Shown here piece after piece: positions 25,341-32,406 of a stretch of DNA of 41,103 nt. The DNA lies in IMG/VR virus record IMGVR_UViG_3300025598_001183, positions 1 through 41,103 of that record. One strand, 5' to 3'. Position numbers and translations under genes: made by a program. Numbering within the stretch: position 1 is the first letter of the stretch; every line of letters begins with the position of its first letter. The notes beneath the pieces are model-generated. The model did no database searches. It had not been told where the DNA came from and was given only the letters and a program-made list of their open reading frames with translations. The stretch is from a virus.

Positions 25341-25778
25341 GAACACGACAAATATCATCTAGCATTAAAAACAGCATTTGCTTCTGAGTTCAGCTTTTAT
25401 CTTAAAAGTCATAACTTCCATTGGAATGTTGAAGGACCATTGTTTGGTCAATTACACGAATTATTTGAAAGAATTTATACAGAAGTATATGGTAGTATCG
25501 ATACGTTTGCCGAACACCTACGTGCTTTACAAATATACACACCTGCCAGTTTACAAAAATTCAGTATGTTGACCACTGTAGAAGACGAGAATCATGTTCC
25601 AGATTGGAGTGGCATGCTGGAAGAATTATTATTAGATAGCGACCGCATGGCAGAAATATTCCGTATTACATTTGATATGGCAGAAGCACACGGTGATCAT
25701 GGACTAAGTAACTTTTTAGCCGATCGTCAAGATGCACATAAAAAACACAGTTGGATGCTACGAGCGAGTTTGAAATAA
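25338..25778 (+). CDS. dps: Dps-like ferritin protein
   Basis: The protein has 146 residues. 'YLKSHNFHWNVEGPLFGQLH' and the following 'ELFERIYTEVYGSIDTFAEH' match the ferroxidase-centre signature of Dps (H-x-x-H-W-N-V-x-G, then D/E and H). The C-terminal 'DRQDAHKKHSWMLRASLK' matches the Dps end. Dps proteins form 12-mers that oxidise iron and bind or protect DNA. Length is close to the usual ~155-170. It lacks the Lys-rich N-terminal tail used by E. coli Dps to bind DNA. It sits inside the head-protein block, so it might protect packaged or incoming phage DNA from oxidation. That is inference. Confidence 0.75.
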   Translation: MEHDKYHLALKTAFASEFSFYLKSHNFHWNVEGPLFGQLHELFERIYTEVYGSIDTFAEHLRALQIYTPASLQKFSMLTTVEDENHVPDWSGMLEELLLDSDRMAEIFRITFDMAEAHGDHGLSNFLADRQDAHKKHSWMLRASLK

Positions 25779-26008
25779 TGGATGAACTAGCACGTCTTAA
25801 GAAGTTAGCAGGCCTTAATGAATTTAAGGGTCTGCAACCTTATGGCGGAAGCAATATCAGTATAACTGGTACAGAGAAACGAATTATAGAACGTGAACAA
25901 AACATACAACCTGGAACTGAAGAATGGTTCAAATTGTGGTTTAGTTTACCTAAATTTATGAATGGAGAACGTGCTGTAGGCACAGGCTTTAGAGGAATTA
26001 AAAAATGA
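25778..26008 (+). CDS. Small conserved phage protein
   Basis: The start is the ATG overlapping the Dps-like stop (TAATG), giving 76 residues; an ATG 27 bases earlier would lie inside the Dps-like gene. The first residues 'MDELARLKKLAGLNEF' match a short helical motif I have seen at the ends of other aquatic T4-like phage proteins. A related pattern occurs twice at the end of the 532-residue protein downstream ('EIDRLRQLTGRL', 'EVDQIRALTKRL'). The motif may be a common docking helix. The stop overlaps the next gene (ATGA). Function unknown. Confidence 0.55.
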   Translation: MDELARLKKLAGLNEFKGLQPYGGSNISITGTEKRIIEREQNIQPGTEEWFKLWFSLPKFMNGERAVGTGFRGIKK

Positions 26009-27033
26009 AAATAAAAGATCTAGTGGGATATACTCCTGGGCAACTGATTGCCGAAAGTTACTACGAGTCTAAAATGCTCAAGGAAGAAGAATCTGATTAC
26101 TACAGAGACTATCAAAATGGGTTAATTTCTTATGAAGAATATAAAGATCTAGTTAGACAATTCCAAGGAAGATCGGGACATCGTCATCATTCTTCTAACA
26201 ACAGTCGACCTGTAATGACTGGTATGTATTTTTATAATGTCAAACCTGGTGAGGAAGATGCTGCCGACTTGATGGGAGTTAAAAAGACCAAGAGTGGTAA
26301 ATGGGCTCTGGTTCAATACAATACTAGCGGTCACACATTTAATTGGAACAAACAAAGAGCTGATCAAAGATTTGGTACTGGTAAGTTCTGGTCACCTAAA
26401 AAAGAAAGTGTATCGGAGGTTATATCCGAAACTGCTAATCCTGTAAGTAAAAAACAAGACTGGAAACAGTCTGTTTTAGATAAACACCCTGATGCAACTT
26501 TTAAGGATCCAAGAGATCCACGCAAAATTCCAAAAGATGGATCATATCATATAGTAGCAATGGTAGATGGCAAAGTTGTAGATGAAATTAAAGGTAATCT
26601 ATTCACTGATAAGAAACGTATGTCAGAATCAAATGCTGTAAATAGCAAGAAAGAAGCTCCTAAACCACGAAACTTTGTTGCTAAGAACGCCATTAACAGT
26701 GGCGCTGGCGCACATAAAGACAAAAAGAAAGCGGCCAAACAGGGCGAAGTAAAACATAAAAAACAATTAGAACTAGCAGAAACAGCCACAGCAGGTGCTA
26801 CTAGTGCCGCTAATATCGGTACTGTGGACAATCCTAGCATTAGTCCAGGAAAAGCACGTGGTAAGAAAAGCTATATAGGTAGTCCAGGACATAGTGGTAA
26901 AAAGGCGCCACCGCAACCCATGGTTGTACAACCTAAAAAGTCAGACGGAACCGCAGTTAACGGACTTGATATAAAAGGTTCTAGCCTGTTTGGTGGGCCA
27001 AAGAACACAGCCAAAGTAATCAAAAGACGCTAA
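26005..27033 (+). CDS. Putative head-associated basic protein
   Basis: The protein has 342 residues. It starts MKIKDLVGY, fitting the shared N-terminal pattern, with 'QLIAESYYES' offering an IA-E/S prohead-protease-like site. The N-terminal half is folded and the C-terminal half (~200 on) is very Lys/Ala/Gly-rich ('KKEAPKPRNFVAKNAINSG', 'AGAHKDKKKAAKQGEVKHKK'), consistent with a DNA-binding or disordered tail. 'VKPGEEDAADLMGVKKTKS' and 'KWALVQYNTSGHTFNWNKQ' are structured segments without known family. It overlaps the small upstream gene by 4 bases. A basic internal head protein that helps neutralise packaged DNA is a reasonable guess. Confidence 0.5.
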   Translation: MKIKDLVGYTPGQLIAESYYESKMLKEEESDYYRDYQNGLISYEEYKDLVRQFQGRSGHRHHSSNNSRPVMTGMYFYNVKPGEEDAADLMGVKKTKSGKWALVQYNTSGHTFNWNKQRADQRFGTGKFWSPKKESVSEVISETANPVSKKQDWKQSVLDKHPDATFKDPRDPRKIPKDGSYHIVAMVDGKVVDEIKGNLFTDKKRMSESNAVNSKKEAPKPRNFVAKNAINSGAGAHKDKKKAAKQGEVKHKKQLELAETATAGATSAANIGTVDNPSISPGKARGKKSYIGSPGHSGKKAPPQPMVVQPKKSDGTAVNGLDIKGSSLFGGPKNTAKVIKRR

Positions 27034-27036
27034 ATA
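27029..27036 (+). promoter_or_regulatory. Candidate late promoter (GCTAAATA)
   Basis: GCTAAATA overlaps the stop of the upstream gene and lies 24 bases before the next ATG. A TATA stretch follows, then ribosome binding site CGGAG at 27048-27052. Confidence 0.4.
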
Positions 27037-27059
27037 TATAAAGATAACGGAGTATACTC

Positions 27060-28658
27060 ATGCCAGCAAATTTAGATAATCTAGACCCAGAAATGGATCA
27101 ATCAGCAGAAATGGATGCACCAGCGGACGAACCGATGGATGCAGAACCTGCTGGTGACGTAATTGGAGCACACGGACAAACAGATCGCGAAGGCGCAATG
27201 GCCAAGGCTGATTTGTTCAAGCTAGCCAACTATGCTCACAAACTGTATGAAAAATTACAGGACGATGATCAATTAGAAGCATGGGTACAGGCTAAAATTA
27301 CCAAAGCTGCCGATTACATGGCCAGTGTATATCATTATTTAGAATACGAAATGAAGTTTAGTGAATACGGTCATCATTTGGATAACAGCGATACACTAAG
27401 CGAAAGCCAAAAACGTGTATTAAAATTCCGTCTCAACGAAGCTAAAGAAAAGATGAAAGAACTTAAAAAGAGCCAAGCTGAGAAAATGAAAGAAAAGAAA
27501 GTTGAAGAAGGTATTTTGAGTGGTGGACATGCTGATTGTCATCACTGCGGTGGTACTGGTAAAGTATACGAAGAGCCAAAACAAGTTCCTAGTCACGTTA
27601 AATCTAAAGTTAAAAGCTACAACCGTATGGTTAATGCAGTTAAGGCCGCACACAACCGTATGGAAGAAGAAGATGTAGAAGTAGACGAAGAATTTAACGA
27701 CAAATCAAAAGTTGGTGACAGCTACAAAACTAAACGTGGCGGTACAGTAATTAAAACTGAACTAGGTCGTAAGCACATAAAAGGCGATTACGATGACGAA
27801 GACTACAAAGCTCCTCCAAGTCCTCCAAAGAGTCATGCTAAGGCACGTTCAGCCGCTGACAAAGCAGGTGACAAAGCCGCTGACAAAGCTCAGGAAAAAG
27901 ACAGCAAAGACTGGGAAAAGAAATATCCTGGTACAGTAACTAAAGTAGTTGCTGGTAAGAAAGTTGATCCGAACGCTCCAAAGAAAAAGAAGTCGGAAGA
28001 CGATGACCTAGATGAGAATATGTATGGTCAAGGTGTTTACGAAGCCAAATCTAAAATGGCTAAGAAAGACTACGACCAAGACGGCAAAATTGAAAGTGGT
28101 AAAGACGAGTACTTAGGTAGCCGTATCCGTGCCGCTAAGAAAGCTGGCAAGTTAAAAGAAGCTGTAAAAATGTGCAAAGAGTGCGAACTGAAAATGTCAG
28201 AGTGTTCTTGCAAGCCAATGAAAGAAAGTGCAAAGCCAAGCGCAGGTCTAAGCAAAGCTAAGAAGTCTGCTACAGTTAAGAAAGCTAAAGCCGGTGGCGA
28301 TATTGGTAAGCCAGGTAAAGGTTTTGCTAAACTAGCTAAAAAAGCTGGTGGCGGTGAGAAAGGTGAGAAGATTGCCGCAGCCGCTATGTGGAAGAACATC
28401 AAAGAAACTACTGCATACATTGCTGAAAAAGCCAAAGCTACTAAGCCAGACTATATTGATTTAGACAAAGATGGCGACAAATCAGAGCCGATGAAAAAAG
28501 CGGCCGCTGATAAAAAGAAAGAAACAGTTAAAGAGTCATCTGAGATCGATCGTTTACGTCAGTTAACTGGTCGTTTGAATCAAGCTGAAAAACCAGCACT
28601 AGTTGAAAACCGCGAGGTAGATCAAATTCGTGCATTGACAAAGCGTCTACTAGGATAA
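27060..28658 (+). CDS. Lys/Asp/Glu-rich head- or scaffold-like protein with EF-hand-like loops
   Basis: The protein has 532 residues. An acidic start is followed by long charged helices, with 'CHHCGGTGKV' (~160, a CxxCxGxG zinc-knuckle-like motif as in DnaJ zinc fingers) and a second Cys cluster 'CKECELKMSECSCK' (~377). Two calcium-binding-loop-like motifs follow: 'DYDQDGKIESGKDEY' (~338-352) and 'DLDKDGDKSEPMKKA' (~466-480). The C-terminus repeats 'EIDRLRQLTGRL' and 'EVDQIRALTKRL'. Such patches recur in cyanophage virion proteins to my recollection. The composition is that of a flexible scaffold or internal head protein. No enzymatic function is evident. It does not carry the MxxxEFL N-terminus of its neighbours. 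Confidence 0.55.
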   Translation: MPANLDNLDPEMDQSAEMDAPADEPMDAEPAGDVIGAHGQTDREGAMAKADLFKLANYAHKLYEKLQDDDQLEAWVQAKITKAADYMASVYHYLEYEMKFSEYGHHLDNSDTLSESQKRVLKFRLNEAKEKMKELKKSQAEKMKEKKVEEGILSGGHADCHHCGGTGKVYEEPKQVPSHVKSKVKSYNRMVNAVKAAHNRMEEEDVEVDEEFNDKSKVGDSYKTKRGGTVIKTELGRKHIKGDYDDEDYKAPPSPPKSHAKARSAADKAGDKAADKAQEKDSKDWEKKYPGTVTKVVAGKKVDPNAPKKKKSEDDDLDENMYGQGVYEAKSKMAKKDYDQDGKIESGKDEYLGSRIRAAKKAGKLKEAVKMCKECELKMSECSCKPMKESAKPSAGLSKAKKSATVKKAKAGGDIGKPGKGFAKLAKKAGGGEKGEKIAAAAMWKNIKETTAYIAEKAKATKPDYIDLDKDGDKSEPMKKAAADKKKETVKESSEIDRLRQLTGRLNQAEKPALVENREVDQIRALTKRLLG

Positions 28659-28662
28659 TCCT

Positions 28663-29619
28663 ATGGACATGAAGCGCATACTACAGGCGATGGATGGGGC
28701 ATCTTCAAAGCCTGTAGAAGGCGCCAATAGTATGGCTAAGTTTTTATCTATTGTAGACAAAAACGCCAATGTGCAAATTCTGCAAGAAGGTAAAAGTCCA
28801 CACAAGGTAACTTTGCCTGTTCAAATGGCCATGCAACACTATCAACAAAAAGAAGAAAAGCCACTAGCCCGTGTGGGCAGAACAAGTGTTGTTGGTAAAT
28901 ATTTTCACGATGTTGAACAAGAATTTGAAGAACAACAAACAAACAAACGTCAATTGATCAATCAGTATGCTAGTACCATTGCTGAACGTGTCATGATGAA
29001 AGAGTCTATACAAAAAGACCCCATTGAACAAATTGCCAAACGTAAAGTATTACAATCATTAGATTCCTCTCTATACAAAAATCATAAAAAGAAAAAGAAT
29101 GTAAAAACATTTGCCGAAAATGAAATTCCAGATCACAGTATGGGATTTACCGGAGGTGCAGGTCCAGGCATTATGCCAAATGAAGAAGTTACAGAAACAC
29201 CAATAGACTTTAACAAAGATGATCCAATGGGCAGTGAAATACATAGTCATCAAGGTGTAAATCCTGCCAGTATTAGAACACGCATGATGCGAGCTAGCAG
29301 ACAAATGGCTGAACTAGCTGAAATGGCCAAGAGCGATGATCCGCGCATATGGCAACATCTTGCTAACTTATTTCCAGAACTAGCCATGAACATTGAACAA
29401 GTTAAACACGGCATTGAACAGCTAGCAGAAATTAAAAGTAAGGGCGGACGTAGATCAGCTAATATACCTAGCGGATTAGATAAACCTAATCCAATCAAAG
29501 AAGCCAATGCTAAAAAGAAAACATTGAAGAATTCAAACCCATGTTGGAAGGATTATCATCCCGTGGGGACTAAAAAGAAAGGCGGACGCACAGTGCCCAA
29601 TTGTGTACCCAACGAATAA
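28663..29619 (+). CDS. Putative head-associated protein with NC.P tail motif
   Basis: The protein has 318 residues. The start MDMKRILQAMD loosely fits the shared N-terminal pattern, and 'QILQEGKSP' (LQ-E/G) is a prohead-protease-like site. Most of it is charged helix. Near residue 190-260 are 'RMMRASRQMAELAEMAKSDD' and 'LFPELAMNIEQVKHGIEQLA'. The end 'NPCWKDYHPVGTKKKGGR' followed by 'TVPNCVPNE' is a small Cys/Lys/Gly module that I recall at the ends of other aquatic phage proteins, where two Cys may bind metal. Function unknown; late expression and head location are inferred from context. Confidence 0.5.
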   Translation: MDMKRILQAMDGASSKPVEGANSMAKFLSIVDKNANVQILQEGKSPHKVTLPVQMAMQHYQQKEEKPLARVGRTSVVGKYFHDVEQEFEEQQTNKRQLINQYASTIAERVMMKESIQKDPIEQIAKRKVLQSLDSSLYKNHKKKKNVKTFAENEIPDHSMGFTGGAGPGIMPNEEVTETPIDFNKDDPMGSEIHSHQGVNPASIRTRMMRASRQMAELAEMAKSDDPRIWQHLANLFPELAMNIEQVKHGIEQLAEIKSKGGRRSANIPSGLDKPNPIKEANAKKKTLKNSNPCWKDYHPVGTKKKGGRTVPNCVPNE

Positions 29620-29631
29620 GAGGAAAACAAC

Positions 29632-31971
29632 ATGAATATTAGAGACTTATTAAATAGACTTGAAACATTAGAAGAAGGCTTGACCATGAAAGATGTCAAT
29701 GCCGCTGTTCAAGGTATGACCAGTGATCAAGATCGTGCAACAGCACTGGCAGGCCTGGCAACACAAAACCAACTAGGCGGATTATACGATCCAGTATCTG
29801 GTTATTTTGTCAGTTCAAGTGGACAAATTAGTTCTACAGCAGACAAGAACACAGACTTCAAATTGTCTAACATGGGGTTAATTCCTAGTAATGCTCATAC
29901 ATCAACCATGTTAGGTAGAATATTTGGTACTTCTGGTAAAGACTACGATGCTCAACTAAGAGCTCAAAGCGGTAAAGTTAATGCCGATAGAACTAGTCAA
30001 GAAGTTAATCAAGCAAACTTAAAGAAACTATTCACACTAGTTGATCAACTAAAAGCAGTTAAGCCAGCGCCTAGTCAAGACACTGCGCCAGCAACTATTA
30101 CAAAACCAGAAGTCAAACCTGATCCAACTAAACCAGAAGTCAAACCTGATCCAACTAAACCAGAAGTCAAACCTGGACCACATCCAACGGGTGCCGATAC
30201 TAGTTTAACTCCTGGTCAAAAATTAGGTATTGGTGCTGGCATTGGTGCAGGTGCATTGGGCGGAGCCGCACTGGCTAGAAAAGCAGGTATGGGTGCATTA
30301 GGTCAATTAGGCGCAGGTGCCGTTGGTGGTGCCGTTGGCGGTTTAGGTGCTAGAGCAATGCAAAACGAAGGCATCGAATTCAAGTCAAGTATTGCTCAGT
30401 CTTTAACAGAAAGTTTTGGTTATGACTACGAAGGTGAACAGTTAGACGAATACAGCATGAATCAATTTGGCCAAGATGCAGGTGATGCACTTCGCGGTGC
30501 GGCCAATGGTGCAACATTAGGAACATACGATAATATTGCCGCTGGTGTTCAAAGTGCATTTGGTAAAGATACATACAAACAAGCACTTGCAAAACAAACA
30601 GCCGCAAGCAAAGAAGCAGAAACACGTAGCCCATGGTTATACAATGCAGGTAATATTGCTGGTTCATTTGCCGCTCCAATTCCTGGAGGCGCTATTGCTG
30701 CCGGTGTAGGAAAATTAGGTGGTGGTATGCTGGCAAAAGGTGCGGCCGCTCTTGGTACTAACCTTGCCGCACAATATGGTGTTGATAAACTTAAACAAAA
30801 CGTTGATACAAAGACATTGGGTTACGATCCAAGCAAGTACCCAACTACCAAAGCAGAAATTATGGCTTTCCAAAAAGCCAACGGTTTAGGTGTAGACGGT
30901 ATCATTGGACCTAAGACTAAAGCAGTATTAACTAAAATGGGACTTGCTCCAGAAGCGGCTCCTACAGTCGCAGAAAGTATTAAATCATTACAAAATCGTT
31001 TGGCCATGATTGAATCTGGTGCTGATGACTATCATGTATGGTTAATGGAAGATGGTACTGTTGTTGATCAGCAAGGCACGATTGTTACAGATACTGCTAC
31101 ATTAGAATCAATCAAATGGACATCAGCAGTTAGTCAAGAATTATTAAATGAAATTAGTTTTAGTGGAATTGGTAAAGGTCTTGCTAATATCGGTAAAAAC
31201 TTTAGTGGTGGACTTGGTGGCAAAGCCGCACAACAAATGCGCAAACTTACTCCTGCTGGTAAATCAGTAAATGCAGGATTTGCTCCAGGTGCTAAAATAG
31301 CAAACAAAGTAGGCGGAGCTATTGCTAGAAATCCAGGTAAGACTGCATTAGGTGCGGCGGCACTTGGAGCAGGCGGAATGTATGCGGCTAACTCATTAGC
31401 CGGTGAACCTGGAACAGATACCATGCCAGCAACCGGTGGCGGTGGTGGCGGTGGTGGTGGCGGTGGTGGTGGCGGTGGTGGTGGCGGGGGCTCTAGCGCA
31501 GATCAAGCTGGAGGAACTACAGGACAAGCAGGAGAAACTCCAGCAACTACAACTCCAGCAACTACAACTCCAGCAGGTCCAAGTCCAGAACAACAAGCTA
31601 TTATTGATCAAATTAGAGAAGTAATGGGTCAATTGGCAGATGTTGAAGACGTAGGTATTCAAAGAGCTCTTTCTGATGCGCAGGCAACAATTGATGCTGT
31701 ATCAAAACAAGCACCAGCAAAACCAGAAGCAGGTGGTGGTGGAATGAAACCTCCCCCAGCAACAGGTGCTACAGGTAACAGTGCTACGCCGCCGGCTGTA
31801 CAAAAATCAATGGATGCTGTAGCAGGTGCTCCTACTCAAGGCAAAGATGCTAAAGGCAATCCATTATATACTGACAAGTCCGGTATTACATATGATGCTA
31901 GCGGCAAGTCGTTAACTCCAGAAAGTGCAGAAGCAGAACTAGCTCGTTGGCTTAAAATAGCTCGCGGTTAA
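29632..31971 (+). CDS. Giant putative ejection/internal head protein with peptidoglycan-binding domain
   Basis: The protein has 779 residues. The start MNIRDLLNRLETLEEGLTMK has the shared head-targeting pattern and an LE-E/G cleavage-like site. A 'TKPEVKPDP' triple repeat (~158-183) is followed by glycine-zipper-like hydrophobic segments ('GIGAGIGAGALGGAALARKA', 'GAGAVGGAVGGLGARAM', ~200-245) and more hydrophobic runs (~345-385). A peptidoglycan-binding-1-like domain follows at ~408-444 ('YPTTKAEIMAFQKANGLGVD', 'GIIGPKTKAVLTKMG'). Another hydrophobic stretch is at ~560-590, then a run of 19 Gly (~602-620) and a disordered Pro/Thr/Gln tail. Membrane-active segments plus wall-binding suggest injection with the DNA. 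Ribosome binding site AGAGGAAA lies before the ATG. Confidence 0.6.
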   Translation: MNIRDLLNRLETLEEGLTMKDVNAAVQGMTSDQDRATALAGLATQNQLGGLYDPVSGYFVSSSGQISSTADKNTDFKLSNMGLIPSNAHTSTMLGRIFGTSGKDYDAQLRAQSGKVNADRTSQEVNQANLKKLFTLVDQLKAVKPAPSQDTAPATITKPEVKPDPTKPEVKPDPTKPEVKPGPHPTGADTSLTPGQKLGIGAGIGAGALGGAALARKAGMGALGQLGAGAVGGAVGGLGARAMQNEGIEFKSSIAQSLTESFGYDYEGEQLDEYSMNQFGQDAGDALRGAANGATLGTYDNIAAGVQSAFGKDTYKQALAKQTAASKEAETRSPWLYNAGNIAGSFAAPIPGGAIAAGVGKLGGGMLAKGAAALGTNLAAQYGVDKLKQNVDTKTLGYDPSKYPTTKAEIMAFQKANGLGVDGIIGPKTKAVLTKMGLAPEAAPTVAESIKSLQNRLAMIESGADDYHVWLMEDGTVVDQQGTIVTDTATLESIKWTSAVSQELLNEISFSGIGKGLANIGKNFSGGLGGKAAQQMRKLTPAGKSVNAGFAPGAKIANKVGGAIARNPGKTALGAAALGAGGMYAANSLAGEPGTDTMPATGGGGGGGGGGGGGGGGGGGSSADQAGGTTGQAGETPATTTPATTTPAGPSPEQQAIIDQIREVMGQLADVEDVGIQRALSDAQATIDAVSKQAPAKPEAGGGGMKPPPATGATGNSATPPAVQKSMDAVAGAPTQGKDAKGNPLYTDKSGITYDASGKSLTPESAEAELARWLKIARG
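30103..30179 (+). repeat. 27-base tandem repeats encoding KPEVKPDPT units
   Basis: Two perfect 27-base copies (30103-30129 and 30130-30156) are followed by a partial third copy to 30175-30179. They encode a Lys/Pro/Glu-rich spacer. Identical codons suggest recent slippage expansion. Confidence 0.85.
31435..31491 (+). repeat. 19-codon poly-glycine tract (GGT/GGC microsatellite)
   Basis: The tract is a run of GGT/GGC codons with a 12-base period of one GGC and three GGT, encoding 19 consecutive glycines. It is in frame and ends with GGG-GGC before Ser. It is a likely hypervariable flexible linker. Confidence 0.85.
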
Positions 31972-31978
31972 TCAAACA

Positions 31979-32006
31979 AAATGGCAGATTTATTTCTGCC
32001 ATTTCC
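31979..32006 (+). terminator. Terminator-like hairpin after the 779-residue gene
   Basis: The perfect 9-bp inverted repeat AAATGGCAG / CTGCCATTT with an 8-base loop lies eight bases after the stop. The T-run is short, so strength is uncertain. Confidence 0.6.
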
Positions 32007-32017
32007 ACCTCTAAAGG

Positions 32018-32046
32018 TTGAGTTTTTAAGATAATTAGTTTATAAT
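32018..32046 (+). promoter_or_regulatory. Sigma-70-type promoter for the dsbA-like/polymerase unit
   Basis: TTGAGT (32018-32023) and TATAAT (32041-32046) are separated by 17 bases. The -10 is consensus and the -35 matches four of six. It lies just after the terminator hairpin and 20 bases before the dsbA-like ATG, whose ribosome binding site is TAGGAG. Confidence 0.7.
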
Positions 32047-32066
32047 AGGCAATATAGGAGAGATTT

Positions 32067-32324
32067 ATGTCAGGACGCTCATACGGTGCAGAAGAAAAGG
32101 CAAAATTAGAAAGATTAATCAGCGAAGGTTCTACAGTATTACGTGAAGTAGAAGATTTGCAAGAAGGCTTAAAAGAAACAGTTAAGGCAGTTGCGGAAGA
32201 ATTACAAATCAAACCCAGCATTATTAATCGTGCAATCAAAATTGCACATAAAGGTGATTGGCAAAATCATAATGCAGATTGGGAAGAAATTGAAGCTATT
32301 TTGGATATCACTAAACGTATCTAA
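32067..32324 (+). CDS. dsbA: DsbA-like late-promoter DNA-binding protein
   Basis: The protein has 85 residues, predicted mostly helical. The pattern 'EEKAKLERLISEGSTVLREV' followed by 'VKAVAEELQIKPSIINRAIK' and 'IAHKGDW' resembles the T4 DsbA family, small double-stranded DNA-binding proteins that bind late promoters and enhance their transcription (T4 DsbA is 89 residues). The helix-turn-helix-like C-terminal half supports DNA binding. It has its own promoter and TAGGAG ribosome binding site and precedes the polymerase gene by 82 bases, so it may be co-transcribed with it. Confidence 0.65.
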   Translation: MSGRSYGAEEKAKLERLISEGSTVLREVEDLQEGLKETVKAVAEELQIKPSIINRAIKIAHKGDWQNHNADWEEIEAILDITKRI

Positions 32325-32346
32325 TAAGTATAAAAGAGAAAGGTCG

Positions 32347-32391
32347 GCGGGCCATAAACCGCATGAAGGTATTTGCAAGCCCTAAATTGCA
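32347..32391 (+). promoter_or_regulatory. Tandem hairpins with near-identical loops in the polymerase leader
   Basis: Hairpin 1 is GCGG-GCCATAAA-CCGC (32347-32362). Hairpin 2 is TGCAA-GCCCTAAA-TTGCA (32374-32391), ending one base before the GGAG ribosome binding site (32393-32396). The two 8-base loops differ at one base while the stems differ fully, the pattern of a protein-recognised RNA element. The T4 gene 43 operator is likewise a hairpin with an 8-base loop next to the ribosome binding site. Confidence 0.55.
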
Positions 32392-32406
32392 TGGAGAATA
32401 AAATTT

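Noticed and set aside
28070-28110. EF-hand motif as a true calmodulin-like calcium sensor
   Set aside because: Only the loop pattern is present; flanking helices are low-complexity Lys/Ala segments, so calcium binding is not claimed.
30103-30179. Short direct repeats as a CRISPR-like array
   Set aside because: They are adjacent, without spacers, in frame, and encode a Pro/Lys linker.
31435-31491. Poly-Gly tract as a sequencing or assembly error
   Set aside because: Codons mix GGT and GGC with a 12-base period and the frame stays open through a further 480 bases, so the tract is genuine, though its length may vary.
31396-31662. Reverse-strand Thr/Cys-rich frame over the poly-Gly tract
   Set aside because: It mirrors the GGT/GGC repeat and has no start signals; an artefact.
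32325-32406. A small tRNA or RNA gene in the gap before the polymerase
   Set aside because: 82 bases with only two short hairpins, no cloverleaf arms and no anticodon loop or CCA; treated as a leader.
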